Below, piece after piece: positions 24,741 to 38,200 of a stretch of DNA of 64,000 nucleotides. Numbering within the stretch: the stretch's first letter is position 1; each line of letters starts with the position of its first letter. Under the pieces are notes generated by a model. It was not told the origin of the DNA and ran no database searches. It saw nothing but the letters and a program-made list of their open reading frames with translations. Position numbers and translations under genes: made by a program. This stretch comes from Piper betle (taxonomy: Eukaryota; Streptophyta; Magnoliopsida; Piperales; Piperaceae). The stretch lies in NCBI GenBank assembly GCA_033002965.1, contig JAURVB010008515.1, positions 1 through 64,000 of the forward strand, read 5' to 3'.

Positions 24741-26210
24741 TGTATCACAATTTCATTCACACAGAATCTAATCTACTATACACTCATTCTGAAGCTTGGG
24801 TTTCAACCCACCACACTTCCGCTGCGCAATCTATTCACATTTCCTTTTTCCTGTCATCACGTCTTAGTATTTTATCTCATCATGTCCTCATATTTTAGCA
24901 TTTAATCACATCACATCAATATAATAACATCATAACAAAATATTAACCACTTTATCGACTGACATGTGTGCAAGCAACATCAGTGCTCCTCCGTCCAGGC
25001 TGACACATCAAACTCGTAATCATTACCTACATATATTATAAAAACATGTTGGTAACAAGTATTACTGGTCCAAAAAGAAAAATAACTATAATAAGCTGGC
25101 TATGAGAGCAAACTCTCATATGAAAGAAAACATCATATATTCCTCATGAACACTCTGAAGGGCACCTACTGAGGAGCCACTGGGCTGCAGACCCGGTAGC
25201 ATCCCGAACTGACTGATCTGTTGCTGCTGATGCCTATCTCGGCATTTTCTTACTTCATTTTCTCATCTCGAATCCTAAGCCCTCTCCTTACCTCCATATT
25301 TCTCCTGGCCTTGAGCACAAAGGCCGAGTACTCTCAGGCAGTCACCTTTAGTACCCTTTAAACCACAAGTCTGGACATGCGCTGTAATAAACAGTACCCA
25401 TAAACCTCCACGTTCTCCGGGTGTGAGGAACTCAAACACGAAGTTGTCAGGATCCCTCGGGAATGGAATAGTCTGCTGCACTAATCCAGAGCCTACTTTG
25501 ACTGTCACGGCATCCGCTCATGGTACGTGCAATCGGTTTCTCCATCTCTCGTCTCACTAAAAACTCAATAAAATTATATATATAGGCCTGGGAAGGGATT
25601 TATAGTAGGCCCGAAGGCAACTTGTGGTGGATATTGTTTTCGAAATCATCCTTGAGGGATCTCATCCTCGAGGGGTTATAATCCGAAAAACTATTCGGTT
25701 AAATGGCCCGAGCTAAGTGGGATCCAATAAAACGCCACTTAACTCGTCCTGCAAATAATAAAATAAACATACTATAGAAGAGAATGTAAAACAGAGACGA
25801 GTCCTAAATGGACCTGGTAGAAGCTTCAAGCGTGGTATCGCGCCTAGGGAGCGAGCTCCTACTCTGTACCTACACATCAAAACTAAATACTAATGCCCGC
25901 TAACTAAATGATGCATCAAACTCAATGAACATCAATCAACAATCAAATAATAGTAAGTATGAAAAATAATTCTAGCTAATCCTATTCATACCAATTTTAC
26001 TGTGTTTTTATGTCATACTCGATTAGTATGCTCATATTTACTTTATCTCATTAGATCACTTATCCTCCATGCACTATTAATCACATCATGTAACTTATCA
26101 CTTCATCATAATTAGTCATTACTCAGTCCTAACATGCTATGCTATCAATCCTCAATTTTAAATAATTAAATCGGAGGTAATTATACCTCACCTCATCGGC
26201 AATCGGTGAC
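24411..26210 (-). mobile_element. Inverted partial LTR
   Basis: This 1.8-kb segment is the reverse complement of the right LTR from about 31133 to 32960. It starts with the inverse of the LTR 3' end (ctaacaccctaaatctgg) and ends at aatcggtgac, the inverse of gtcaccgatt at 31133. Matching landmarks include the cctaattgcacttttagagg region, the segment around ctttagtacc and gacatgcgctgtaata, and the ggtaattatacctcac segment. It lacks the 5' 1.1 kb of the LTR. It abuts a direct LTR 3' end at 26211. A (TA)n microsatellite (24700-24737) lies inside. Confidence 0.8.
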
Positions 26211-26377
26211 AGTACCATGTTAGGGTTTGTGCATTCATCAATGTATTGCCAGTTGTATCTTCATCTTAAGACGCCGAGATTGGATCCGTATGAGATAGGT
26301 ACGGGTTAGCCGACCTAACCGGGGCCTGTAACATACCGGTTAGGTTCACGAGTGTGAACCGGATTTGGGGTGTTACA
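26211..26377 (+). mobile_element. Left LTR 3' end of the rearranged element
   Basis: The sequence from agtaccatgttagggttt to ggatttggggtgttaca matches the last about 156 bp of the right LTR (32805-32960) in direct orientation. It is followed directly by a primer-binding site. The rest of the left LTR is missing and is replaced by the inverted LTR segment. Confidence 0.8.
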
Positions 26378-26381
26378 AAAT

Positions 26382-26395
26382 TCGTATCAGAGCCA
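26382..26395 (+). other. tRNA-iMet primer-binding site
   Basis: tcgtatcagagcca differs at one base from tggtatcagagcca, the usual Met-initiator primer-binding site of plant LTR retrotransposons. It lies five bases after the LTR end. Confidence 0.75.
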
Positions 26396-27461
26396 CTCTC
26401 GGCCGATTAAGATATAAGATACTTTTATCGGTGATGTGTGTGCAAAGACTGCTCCAAGTCCAGCTGGCAGGTATGTTTCTATTTATTTTCTTTACATGCA
26501 GATTTTTATTGATAAGTTGTTTGGATAATAGTGTATTCAGGACCTTGTTAGAAGTGTGTGGAATTAGCCTTAGTTAAGCTGACATGCCATATATGGATTG
26601 TTATCATGATATCAGATTGCTTGCCCAGTTACATGTGGGCAGGGAATGTTGTAGTGCTAGTAGAGGTAGAATGGGTATAAGATCTCATCTTATACCAGAT
26701 TCGGATGTCAGCAGATGTGAGCAGGAATCTGACAGGATTATCATGATGGGCTTAGAGACCCACTAGTTCTGTCCATCACATAAGTGAATTGGATGATTGA
26801 CCAGGTGTTCGAGTCTTGCATGTCACTACATTAGTCCTATTTCCATGGGACATAGTGTACATGATGAGAATAAGTTAAAAGAAAAGGGGTAACAGTAAGG
26901 AGCTTGAAGTATAGAGGTACTAGTAAGTTAGTTGGCATATGAGATGGACCACTTCCAGAAGATATTGATGAATGACGATGAGTAGCGAGGTGGATCAATA
27001 GTCCAATGGGTACTTCACCGCATCCTCCTCTTCCACTAGTTATGACCTACGGGTAGCAATTTTGGCTTCTCTTTACCAAATAGAGGTCTTGATATGACGA
27101 GGAAAAGATCAGGACCACCATTGCATACGAGATCAGATATTTGACGGGATTCTACCAGAGAAAAGGTACCAGATCAGTGGTTAACGTTTGAGGGCCAGTC
27201 AGCATTGATGAAAGCTGTCATTTCAGATTGCAGAAGATTAGAGTGGGTCCAGCATAGGTTTACCATCATATGTGTCAGCATCATGATCCAAACCCCTCTG
27301 GATCTGACACGCATGATTGGACAACCTAAGCAGAGTTGTTAGCAACCACGTCTAGGGACACATACAAATGGAGGAAGACATGTTAGAGAAACTATTGGAT
27401 TTATGATGCATATGACCAGGATCAGATTTTTTAGTACTTAGGTAGCACTGTTGCTGACGGT

Positions 27462-27705
27462 GTTGCACAACCACCGATCGAGTGCACAACCACCGTCCGA
27501 GATGCACTACCACTGACCGAGTTGCACAATTGTTGACCGAATTGCACAACCGCCGACCGAATCGCACAACCGCCGATAGACTTGCAAGACCGCCGACTAA
27601 GTCACACAACCATTGACGAGGTGCACAACCGCCATCCGAGATGCACTACCACCGATCGAAGACACACTACCGCCGTCCGTGTATTGCTCATCCGCCGACC
27701 GAGTA
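27462..27705. repeat. About 20-bp imperfect tandem repeat
   Basis: About twelve units related to ttgcacaaccgccgaccgaa follow one another inside the LTR-element interior. The spacing is mostly 20 bp, not a multiple of three, so the array does not look coding. Variation sits at the ccg/cca and final positions. Confidence 0.75.
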
Positions 27706-29706
27706 AATTAGTTAGAGCTTAGTAGGGCCAGAACTTGAGGAACAAGATATAGCTACAATGAAAATTAGTAGAACAGAGAAGAGTTAGGAAAACTGAGGTT
27801 ATCTGGATGATATAGCATAGGATCCGACTTCACAGCTCTCTTGCAATCATTGTCTTGACCTGACACCCTTGAGTCAGATGTATATTGCAAGATAACCCCA
27901 TCAGGCACTGTTAGTGACAGTTTCATAGGGATGTGCATGGACAGAATCAGGGAACATGATAGTATGACCTCCAGATGGGATGGTCACAATGATCAGATTG
28001 TGCAAATTGCATGATAATATATGCATGGGCCACAACTAGTATACATAAATCAGATGGTTAGTAGACAGTCACACACGTTGTTGAACCCATTAGTGATGGG
28101 CCAACCAGCGATAGGAGCTCGACTTATATTAGAGTATCGGGCATAGATAGAAGGTTAATGAGGAAGCGTCCTTTAGAAGGATAGTGATTCCCTTGTGTTT
28201 CGCCAGCACAATTAGGTTCTCACCTTGAACCATAGGGTTGAGCCTAACCCTGAGTATAGAGGTACCTTTATGGTACTGATTAGGGTTTACAGTGTAGGTA
28301 GATGTTGCAAACTGATCTTCCGATGAGGATTTCACCCTAGCTTGAGAGCGATGTAGACATGGACTTCAAACAAAACAGGCCATGCTGACTAGAGAGCAAT
28401 ACTAGTGTATATTCATCTTGATTGATAGCCTTGCTTGAGAGTCTACCACAACGGTAGTAGTCATGTGAGTCAAGATTAGTACTATAAACCGGTACAGGAT
28501 GGTAGGTCACACACCACTGAAGAGCGGACGAGACACGTGTCAAACCTTATTATGAGTCCCCGTAGACTTGAGGGGAGACAGTGGTTCTTTGGGTCGTTTG
28601 AACCCTGCCCGTTTAGAAGTGCGTGACTACTACAGTATCGAGAAACATGTGTCTACTGTTAGCTAATTGAACTAGAGCCACTTAGGAGCCGTATATGAGA
28701 TTCGTCATTGATTGACTATTCCACAGCCTGATCACCTGTGGCATAGTGAATTATGGTGATCTTAGAGACAAGTTCATAGAGCTACCGATATTTTTGCCAC
28801 CCAGTATGCTACATAGGGATTTCATCTCCTCTGCCACCTGCATGACACCTTGACCTCACCATAGATCAGAGTGGCATACCCATGTAGCAGGTTTTTCTTA
28901 GCCTAGTGGATTCCCCATTTACATGACATCAGATACCACCAGTGAGGATGAGACGCCACCTATTGAGAGTTCTTGATTAGTGTGACTAGTTTCCACGAGA
29001 TTCAGTCCCCTTTTCTGTAACCCAGGGATGCCAGATAGAGGAGAGTTTTCACTTGAGGATTCCCACTCACCCCTTTGTATGTATTAGTCCTACCATCAGT
29101 TTATCCAGATGATTGAGATGAGTATACATTGACCAGAGCACATCCCACAGACCAGAGGCAGGCTTTACAGACCATGCAGAGTATGTTATCATACTCCATG
29201 AGACACACTGTGTATGTACAGGTGTTCTCGCCTCCTTTCAGCAGTAGTTAGTGGTTGTATAGATAGTCACGTGAGCCGCAGTATGTAGTAGAGTCATAGT
29301 AGCTATCCTTGTTCTCTTATAGAACATAGTGAGATACTGGACTCAGGACCGAGTCAACTAGGACCCCGTGAGCGGTCCAGTTCCTTATATAGGGACACTT
29401 AAGAGTTGGATCTAGACTGGCGATCGTGAGCCGTGCAGCTCCTTAACCTATACATCGTACCTAGTAGGAAACTCATAGAATACCTTAGGATGGTTGTAGG
29501 ACTAGAGATAGAGTTTCCTGAGGGTATATGTAGGTGACTTTTCACAAATGAGGATTAAAGGGACATGGGTAGATGCTAGTAGGTAGGTCTTAACCTCGAT
29601 GTAGTTTTCTCAGACAGCTCAGATTAGAACCTTGCGATACTCTAGAGTATCTGCTTGACCAACCCAGTAGGCCCTTAGGGGTGACCTAGGTTTTCCCGCC
29701 GAGTTA

Positions 29707-29820
29707 GCAGTAGGGATCAGAACAGAATAGCATGATGATGGTAATGTCAGAACATGCACAGACAGCAGTGGGGATCAGAACAGAAGAGAACGATGATAGT
29801 AATATCAGAACAAGCACAGA
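29707..29820. repeat. 57-bp direct duplication
   Basis: Two adjacent units, beginning gcagtagggatcagaacag and gcagtggggatcagaacag, each end near gcacagaca / gcacagata. Confidence 0.75.
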
Positions 29821-30003
29821 TAGCTTAGAAACAGAATGTTGATATTGACAGCATCACAAGCAGAACCCACCATGACGGCGCAGCTACAATGAGGATGTGC
29901 ATGACTATCGAAGAGTAGAGGATACAACTGGTGTGTATCTAGCTTCCAGGTATTAGTTTAGTATAACCTCCTTCAGTTGAAATTTTGAGGACGAAATTTT
30001 TAT

Positions 30004-30016
30004 AAGGAGGGAAGAT
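30004..30016 (+). other. Polypurine tract
   Basis: The purine run aaggagggaaga lies directly before the right LTR start TGTAAAACCC at 30017, the site of plus-strand priming in LTR elements. Confidence 0.75.
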
Positions 30017-32960
30017 TGTAAAACCCACGATTCAAGTCAGGGTTTTATATTCAGAACCGGTCGATTCGACCATTATTTTTAAGTCAGTCAGTTTCAGAGC
30101 ACGTGTACTGAGCCGACGCTAGTCGCGTGTATGAGCTATGAGGGTCATGCATACCCAAGTATATGATGATAACGTCATGAACACAGCAAAACAGAATGAG
30201 TTATCAGATATATGTGAGTATGCCAGTCATTTTTTTATTTTTATATATAGTGGATCGCATAATTAGTTTTAGGCCGTTTACCGCGTTAGGACGCGTTACA
30301 GGCAGTTTGGGTGGGTTGTTAGTCATAGAGCATATTATTATAATATTGTGGTGTTTGTTTAATTTTATGGGATTTTTCCCAATTTTTATGAGTTTTTTAG
30401 GATTTAATACGCCTTAGTTATTATTCTTGACTCGAGCCGAAAACAAGTCAAGTAATATTTACAAGTTTGCCACCAGCCTTTTTCTTCCTCTCCCCTGACC
30501 TTTCCTTTCTTCTTCCCCAAACCCTCGTCACGCGCCGCCCACTGTGCATGCCACCGCCACCATCGCAGCCGACGCCACCTTGCCACCAATCGGTGCCGCT
30601 GGGCCTCGCCGTAGCGTCGCCATGCCGCCCCGACTAGTCCTGGCCGTCGCCCAACCTCCACGATGCCGGAATCTCCGCACCTAGCGCTACGATCGCATCA
30701 CCGATTCCATCGTCGCGGCGATCGAGTGGTTGCCTTGGCACCCTCGACCGCCCAACGACCTTTCCTGACTGGAGCAGAGGTCGTCGCCACCCAGGTCAAC
30801 CGGATTTAGCCACCCATTGCCGCCGGCTCTATTTTGCCATTTTCCGGTGAGCCACGGCTTCCATCGACCATGTCGACGTTATAGATGAGTCGGGCTTGCC
30901 GAGCCGGTTCCAAGGGTACCCAATACCCTTACTTTTCGGCCAGTAGACGCCGCCGGCGGTTGTTGCCGGAAAATTGCCGGAACTTACCGGAAAACCACCG
31001 AAATCTGTCGGAAAACCAGATTTGTAGGATTTTGGCATATCTTCTGCGGAGTTCATCCAGTCGAACCTGATCAACTTCGGACGCCGCCGAGTGTCGAATT
31101 CGAGCTCCTAGATGCGCGACGGAACCCTAGCCGTCACCGATTGCCGATGACGTGAGGTATAATTACCTCTGATTTAATTATTTAAAATTGATGATGATTG
31201 TTAGCATAGCATGATAGAATTGAGTAGTTGTCATGATGAATGTCAGACTATGAATGAAGTAAAGATGTGTATGATGTGGTTAACAGGTAATGAAAGTTAA
31301 GTGATCTAATGAAGTAAAGTAAATTGAAGCATGATAATGGATCACGACATAAGGTAGAAAAACATAATAAAATTAGTATGAATAGGATGAGTTAGGATTA
31401 CTTACATTTATGATTATTTGATTGTTGATTGTGATGGATGATTATTATGTTGTGTGTTGATTATATGACGAGTTTGATGCATTATTTAGTTAGCGGGCGT
31501 TAGTATTTAGTTTTTATGTGTAGGTACGGAGTAGGAGCTTGCTGGATAGGCGCGATGACACGCTTGGAGCTTTTACCAGGTCCGTTTAGGACTTGCCTCT
31601 GTTTTACGCTCTTCTATTGTATGTTTATTTTATTATCTGCAGGACGGGTTAAGTGGTGTTTTATCGGATCCCACTTAACTTAGGCCATTTAACCGAACAG
31701 TTTTTCGGATTAATAACCCCTCGAGGATGAGATCCCTCGAGGATGATTTCGAAAACAAGATCCACCACAAGTTGCCTTCGGGCCTATTATATAAATCCCT
31801 ACCCAGCCCTATATATATGTAGTTTTCGGGTTTTCAGTGAGACGAGAGATGGAGAAACCGACTACGTACCATGAGCGGATGCCGTGACAGTCAAAGCGGG
31901 CTCTGGATTAGTGCCAGTGGACTGTTCCATTCCCAAGGGATCCTGACAACTCCGCGTTTGAGTTCCTCATATCCGGAGAACGTGGAGGTTTATGGGTACT
32001 GTTTAGTACAGCGCATGTCCAGACTTGTGGTTCAAAGGGTACTAAAGGCAACTGCCTGAGAGTACTCGGCCTTCGTGCTCAAGGCTAGGAGAAATATGGA
32101 GGTAAGGAAAGGGCTTAGAATAAAGTTTTACGTTAAGTACTGAAAAGAAGTGCCGTGAGTGGCACAGTACTAGATAGATCGGGATGCTACCGGGTCTACA
32201 GCCCAGTGGCTCTTCAGTAGTGCCCTTCAGAGTGTTCACGTGGAGCATATGATATTTTCTTTCATATGAGAGTTTGCTCTCATAGCCAGCTTGTTATAGT
32301 TATTTTATTTTCTGGACCAGTTTCATTTGTTACTGACGTGTTTTTATATTATATGTAGGTAATAATCACGAGTTGGAGGAGCCAGCTTGGACGGAGGAGT
32401 ACTGTTGTCGCTTACACACATGTCAGTCGATAGAGTGGTTAATACATTATTTATGATGCTATTATATTGTGAATGGTGTGAAATGCTAAGACATGATAGG
32501 ATATGATTAAATGTAATGAGATGATGTTATGACATAATGAAAAGCTAAGACATGATGACAAGAGGTAAGATGTGATCAGAGTGCGCAGCAGAAGTATGGC
32601 CCAAGTTTTATGATGAATATACAGTATATTAGATTATGTGTGATTAAAATTGTTGATATATGCATATATATTGGTATATATTGTTTTGACAGGGTGGACC
32701 CTAATTGCACTTTTAAGAGAGATTCTGTTCGTTTTATTTTTGAATTTTCATTGAGTTTGATCGTAATTGTATTGGTGTGTGCTTGAATTGCATGTAATTT
32801 ATGTAGTACCATGTTAGGGTTTGTGCATTCATCAATGCATTGCGAGTTGTATCCTCATCTTAAGACGCCGAGATTGGATCCGTATGAGTTAGGTTCGGGT
32901 TAGCCGACCTAACCGGGGCCTGTAACATACTGGCTCGTGAACCGGATTTGGGGTGTTACA
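30017..32960 (+). mobile_element. Right LTR, full length (2944 bp)
   Basis: The LTR starts TGTAAAACCC and ends GGTGTTACA, giving the TG...CA boundary. It is preceded by the polypurine tract. Inside are a GC-rich segment (30480-31140), a tataaatccct/tatatatatg promoter-like area near 31790-31820, and the region shared with the inverted LTR (31133-32960). Short frames inside are not conserved between LTR copies and are not called. A related LTR stands alone at 45552-48490. Confidence 0.85.
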
Positions 32961-35295
32961 TTTAGTGACTTATTTGTAGATGTTGCAGACTATCACGTGG
33001 CCGCACTTGTTCAAACTCCACAAATTCTTCATGGCACATCGTATCATTTGGATAAGCCAAATCTGGAAGCTAAGGCATTTAGTGACCTATTCGATCAAGA
33101 GAGAATTTTTCTACGAGGGATGTGATCATGTGTCATCTCTATATACAACGACGACCCTGCTACACATAAGTCAAGCAGAAATATTTCTACTTTGGCATTT
33201 GATGACATGTGTGCGGCATTTAAGAGGTGGTTGCCACACGACTACAACTTCTCTGCATCATTTGACACTTCAAAGAACTTACCTAGCTATGCATATATAA
33301 TTACTGTACAAAAGGAGGGGGAATATAAACTGGATCACATAATTTAAACTAATTAATCTTATACAATTTGTTGTATTTGTTTAAACATTTGAAAAGAACT
33401 ACTTAAAAGTTTAAAAATCATGTCAAAGATGATTCAAAATTTTAAACAATATACCTTTTGGCTCATCCTGTGACCTCGTATTAATTGTAGGATAGAATCA
33501 ACTAGAGTCCACAAACTGTGAAAATAAATGAGCTAATTTTCTATCTACGCAAAACAAGAGAGTCCCTTCATGGCTTAGCATGTTTGTGTGCTTTTTAAAA
33601 AAATAAAATGGGGTAGATATTTATTTTCCCAAAATGAAATAGTTGCTTGCACCTGGGCAAGAAAAATTTCTTGGCCCAAGCACCTATCTAGGTTGTCCGA
33701 TTGATCACAAGGATGATTCGAGTCTATCTTTTTCAAAATAAAAAGGCCGACAAATTTGCCTGTGGACGGCTAGTGGCCCCGACTGGAGGGGGGGGCGGCC
33801 GGATCATGCTGCCCTGGCCAAATTCGGTGGGGAGGTGGTCGAATTTAGCCGCCTCTAACTGGGATGGTCTGATCTGACTGCCTTTGGCTAAGATTGGGCA
33901 AACATGGTTATCTTTGGCCAAAGATAGGGGAAAATAGTTACTCCTGTCATGATATGGCAAGGAGGTGGCCTAATATAGATGAGAAGTGGCCAGATTTGGC
34001 CAAGGTCGACTAGATTTGACCAAGGTCAACTTGGTCGCCGTCTGACCACATCTGGTTGGGGGTGGCTAAGTTCAACCGCCTTGATTAGATCTAAGTTAGG
34101 GATATTTATCGAGCTAGTTGAGTCGAGTGTTGTTCAAATGAAGTTTGACTCATTTGATTTCGAGTTTGAATCGAGCTAAAAAGTATTCAAATTGATTCGA
34201 GTTCTAATCAAGTTTTAGCTAGCTTGATTCGTATTTATTGATGTTGTTTTTTCGTATGATTTATACTAAACTTTAATTTATAATTAAATATCTCAAGTTT
34301 TACATAATTATGTATAAAAGATAATTTAATTATGCATATATTTATTTAAATTTGAAATAATATTTTATAATTTAATATATTTATAAAAAAATTTAAAATA
34401 AATGTGATAAAAAATTTTATTCCATATATAAAGTGTCGAATTTCGAGGTAAGCCCAATTATGCAGGTACAAACTCTAATTCGTCTAATATTGAATTAAGC
34501 TTTGAATTGAATTTTTCGAGTTAATTATCGAACTAAAATGAACTTAGGTTTGAGTGCCTGACTTATTTAATATTGAATTAAACTTTAAATCGATTTTTTT
34601 GAGTCGATTATCGAACCAAAATGAGTTTAATCAATTTGGGAAAGGAAAAGGAAATGGGCATAATCCAAGTTATTATCCAACCGCTCGTTGGGCACTTTGG
34701 CATCCAGAGAGGGGGATGATTTTCTTTATAATGATAGATCTAATCAATTGGACGGCCCAGATTGATGGCGGGCATTAAATATGACCCAGAGAAACTTTTA
34801 GCCTCCGCCTTCCTTCCCATCGACGACGAAGAAGACGCTACCTCTCCAATTCCATCCCCGACTTCTACGGCGACTTCCTTCCACCCGGCCATCCACATCA
34901 TTTTCACGGCAGGCAAGCCTTACTTACTCGCCGACGACTTCTCTCGGCATTGCAAACCACGCCTACTATGATTATTTGATGATTATATGCATAACATATG
35001 TGTGTGGTTGGGGGGAACACATGCTTTCTTGCATAACCCGGCATCTCGAAATTTACTACTCACCTCTGTGAATTTGTGTACCGTGTTGCTTATATATTTT
35101 ATCTTCTTTTGATTGTGAGTGCTTGGTTACTGGTTGGTTGGTTATCCCCATTTATTTATTTTTTTAATTTAATTTTTATAAGAAATAGTCTGGCCTGAGC
35201 TTGATTGTGTGATTATTATATAAGAATTTGAGGATCATTGTGTGATTATGTAGGGATTTGAGGAGTAGGTTGGGGGGCGGGGGTTGAAAGGGGGG
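32961..35295. other. Intergenic DNA, ATG3 5' flank
   Basis: 33000-33300 contains a 106-codon frame without recognisable motifs. 33960-34640 has ggccaaggtcgac and tcgagtttgaa-type words resembling decayed hAT-like repeats. About 34780-35295 is the likely promoter/5' leader of the ATG3 gene. A short frame at 34762-34971 is not called. Confidence 0.4.
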
Positions 35296-38200
35296 ATGGT
35301 GCTTACGCAGAAACTGCATGAGGCCTTTAAGGGAACCGTGGAGAGGATCACTGGGCCGCGTACAGTTTCTGCCTTCAAAGAGAAGGGCGTTTTAAGCGTT
35401 AGCGAGTTTGTACTGGCCGGTGATAATCTCGTTTCCAAGTGCCCCACCTGGTTCTGGTATTGATTTCGTTGTCCCTTCTTCCATATATTATATTGTGTTG
35501 GTGTTGGTGTTGGTACCATATGCTTACTTGTGTGGGGAGTCAATTTTGTTAAGGGCGTATATTCGAGACTGTGTGTTGGTTCAGGGAAATGTCTTCTATG
35601 TATATCTGTAACTAAATTTCACTTCCTCACAGGCGTTTGATGATCTCAATTTCACGCCCGTTGTTATTATTTTCATTAACTAAGATTTTATCCGTCTCTT
35701 TGTAATCATCTTGTTACCATGTGCAGTTTTTGAGGGACGAACTTTATTTCTTCTTTTCCAGCTCTTTCATCTCCTAATTTTTCTTTTGATGTCTCGCGAA
35801 CACATCTAAGTCTTGCTTCTCTTATATTTGTTCTTTCTTCCAGTAATTGTATGCTCTGTACATTTTCATGCGAACACCAAATTTTTGTATCCGGTGTTTG
35901 ACAATGAGATTTTTTCTACATCTGTCTTCTACTGGGCTTTGTTTTAGGTGTTTACTGCTGTATTGAAATGGGATTCGTTGCTAGTAGGTTTATGATTTGG
36001 GTGTGTGCTACTTCACGTTTGGGTATCAATTATTGGTTCTAAAAGAAAGAAAAGTAAGTGAGTCAGAACAATTCTGCTTTTTTATCGTGACTTAAACAGT
36101 GGACATATGTTTTCTTCTACTCATTATGACATTGTACTCCACCCGATTTGATGATTAGTTATCAATGCTGTACCTTATTAATCAGGGAATCTGGAGATTC
36201 AAGCAAAAGGAAGTCCTACTTACCTGCAGATAAGCAATTTTTGGTTACTAGAAATGGTGAGCATGCCACTTGTCTTTTGGTCTGTTTTTTATTCCTTCTT
36301 TTAATGTTAAGTTGCAATTGTAGTGGGATCAGGTTTCTCAATAATGGCATTGGAGCTAATTATTGGAGTTCAGTAGTTATCTGCCCTCTTCATTGTTGTC
36401 ATATATCTTTTTACAGTGCCTTGTCTACGGAGGGCTATCTCTGTAGAAGAAGAATATGAAGCTGGGGGCGGTGAAGTACTCCTTGAAGATGAAGACAATG
36501 ATGGTTGGATTGCGACACATGGAAAACCAAGGGGTATGCTTCACCTCTTAATTGTATCTTTTAACCTTTAGGCGAATACTACAGTGATTTTTGACTCTTA
36601 TTACTAGTTGTAATATTTTTTTCTTTTTCATTTAATTTTTTAGAAGCTAAGATTGATGAGGTGGAGGACTTACCTTCCATGGAGACTTTGAAGATAAAGG
36701 AGGAAAAGACCATTCAGTCCATTCCGTCTTATTTTGGTGGAGAGGAGGAAGAAGATATACCTGACATGGCAGAATATGATGACATTGAAAACCTTGTGGA
36801 AATGGATGCTGTAAGCACTAATTCAATTATTGCTGCAGGAGTTGTGACATACATCTACCTATATTTCTTAACAGTTTGATAACTTCTATGAAGTGAAATT
36901 AAGTATGGACAGCTTCACAAATTTTTTTGTTTGGCTTGAAATTTTTTTGGTTGTGGGAAGCTTGGGATGAGTATTTATTATTTCCAATCATTGCCAATTT
37001 GTAGGATCTTTTTACCAATAATGATTTTGGTTTTGCATTGGTGCAGGCAACACTCCAGTCTGGCTACTTTGCTGCACATGAACCTGATGACGAAAATATT
37101 TTGCGAACTCGAACATATGATATTAGCATCACGTAAGTTATGACACTCATCTTTGGTGATCTGTTTTATATTACCTTTTTAGTTTGACATTTATGTGGAA
37201 AAATAAAGATGTTCTTAATTATGTTTTTTTAATGTAATTTCATTTGTAATATCAACTTCTTTTTTATGCTTTTTTGTTGGCACAGGTATGACAAATATTA
37301 TCAAACACCTCGAGTATGGCTTACTGGATATGATGAGGTATTCTTACCTTTTGTCCTTCTTGATCCACTTTGTGGAATATTCTGACATTTTGGTATGAAT
37401 TATATATATGATTGTCATTTAAAAAACGAAAGCAAAAAAAGTTTGTGCTAATCTTGAAATGTGAACAAATTTCAGAAGTGGTAACATTTTGTTGTTGATT
37501 TGAGTGAACTTAATGAAATAAACATACTGATATTTCAGTTAAAGATTCTGGTTTGAATTTTTCAGTCAAGAATGCCCTTGCAACCAGAGCTTGTGCTTGA
37601 AGATGTAAGCCAGGACCATGCCCACAAAACGGTAAATACCCAAACTATGTTGCTTTCAATTATAGTCACCTTATTGGTTTTTGAAGAGATAGTGGTTATT
37701 CCTTTGATTGTTTTGTTGTGCCTCTTAAAATTTTATTTTGTTTAACTTGGTCATAACATTCTTTCTAGGGAAGCTTTTGTATGGATACTTCTCATCCCTT
37801 TTAATTATTATGTTGTGTTTTCATTGAGTAATTTCTTTTGCTTAAAAGGAATAAGTCTTAAATATTATAAGATCTTGGCCAGTTTTGAGCAAAAATGAAC
37901 TTGTTCATCATCCATATCTTATATTTGGCTAGTTAGCTAACAGCAATGTTCTTATTTCATCAATTGGTTGCTTTCTCAGTCAAATTGATGAGATAGTTTA
38001 TGTAGAAAGAAAATGACGATGTTTAGTTCAGATGACTTGTGATGCAATCATGCAACTTTCTAAAGAGAAAAATGAGAGGAAGTTTTAACATCATCCTATC
38101 ATTTACTTTTCCAATTTATTGAGAGCCTTCAAGGGATGATAGTTAACATAAACTGCATTATATCTTTCATGCAAAAACTTTGGAATCCATTGTGCTTTTG

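Larger units (their letters stand above)
26377..30016 (+). mobile_element. Ty3/gypsy-type internal region, no intact genes
   Basis: The 3.6-kb region between the primer-binding site and the polypurine tract contains no long reading frame. I could not recognise protease, reverse transcriptase or integrase. The 3' end, aattttgaggacgaaattt then ataaggagggaaga, matches the typical end of chromovirus (Tekay/Del-type) elements. That suggests either a decayed chromovirus or a large non-autonomous derivative. It holds a 20-bp tandem array (27462-27705) and a 57-bp duplication (29707-29820). Confidence 0.7.

Noticed and set aside
25275..25508. 77-codon minus-strand frame inside the inverted LTR
   Set aside because: The frame is not preserved in the corresponding right-LTR sequence.
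30404..31074. Open frames in the GC-rich part of the right LTR
   Set aside because: They lie within an LTR; no recognisable protein and not conserved among LTR copies.
34762..34971. 69-codon frame upstream of ATG3
   Set aside because: No recognisable domain; probably promoter or 5' leader of ATG3.
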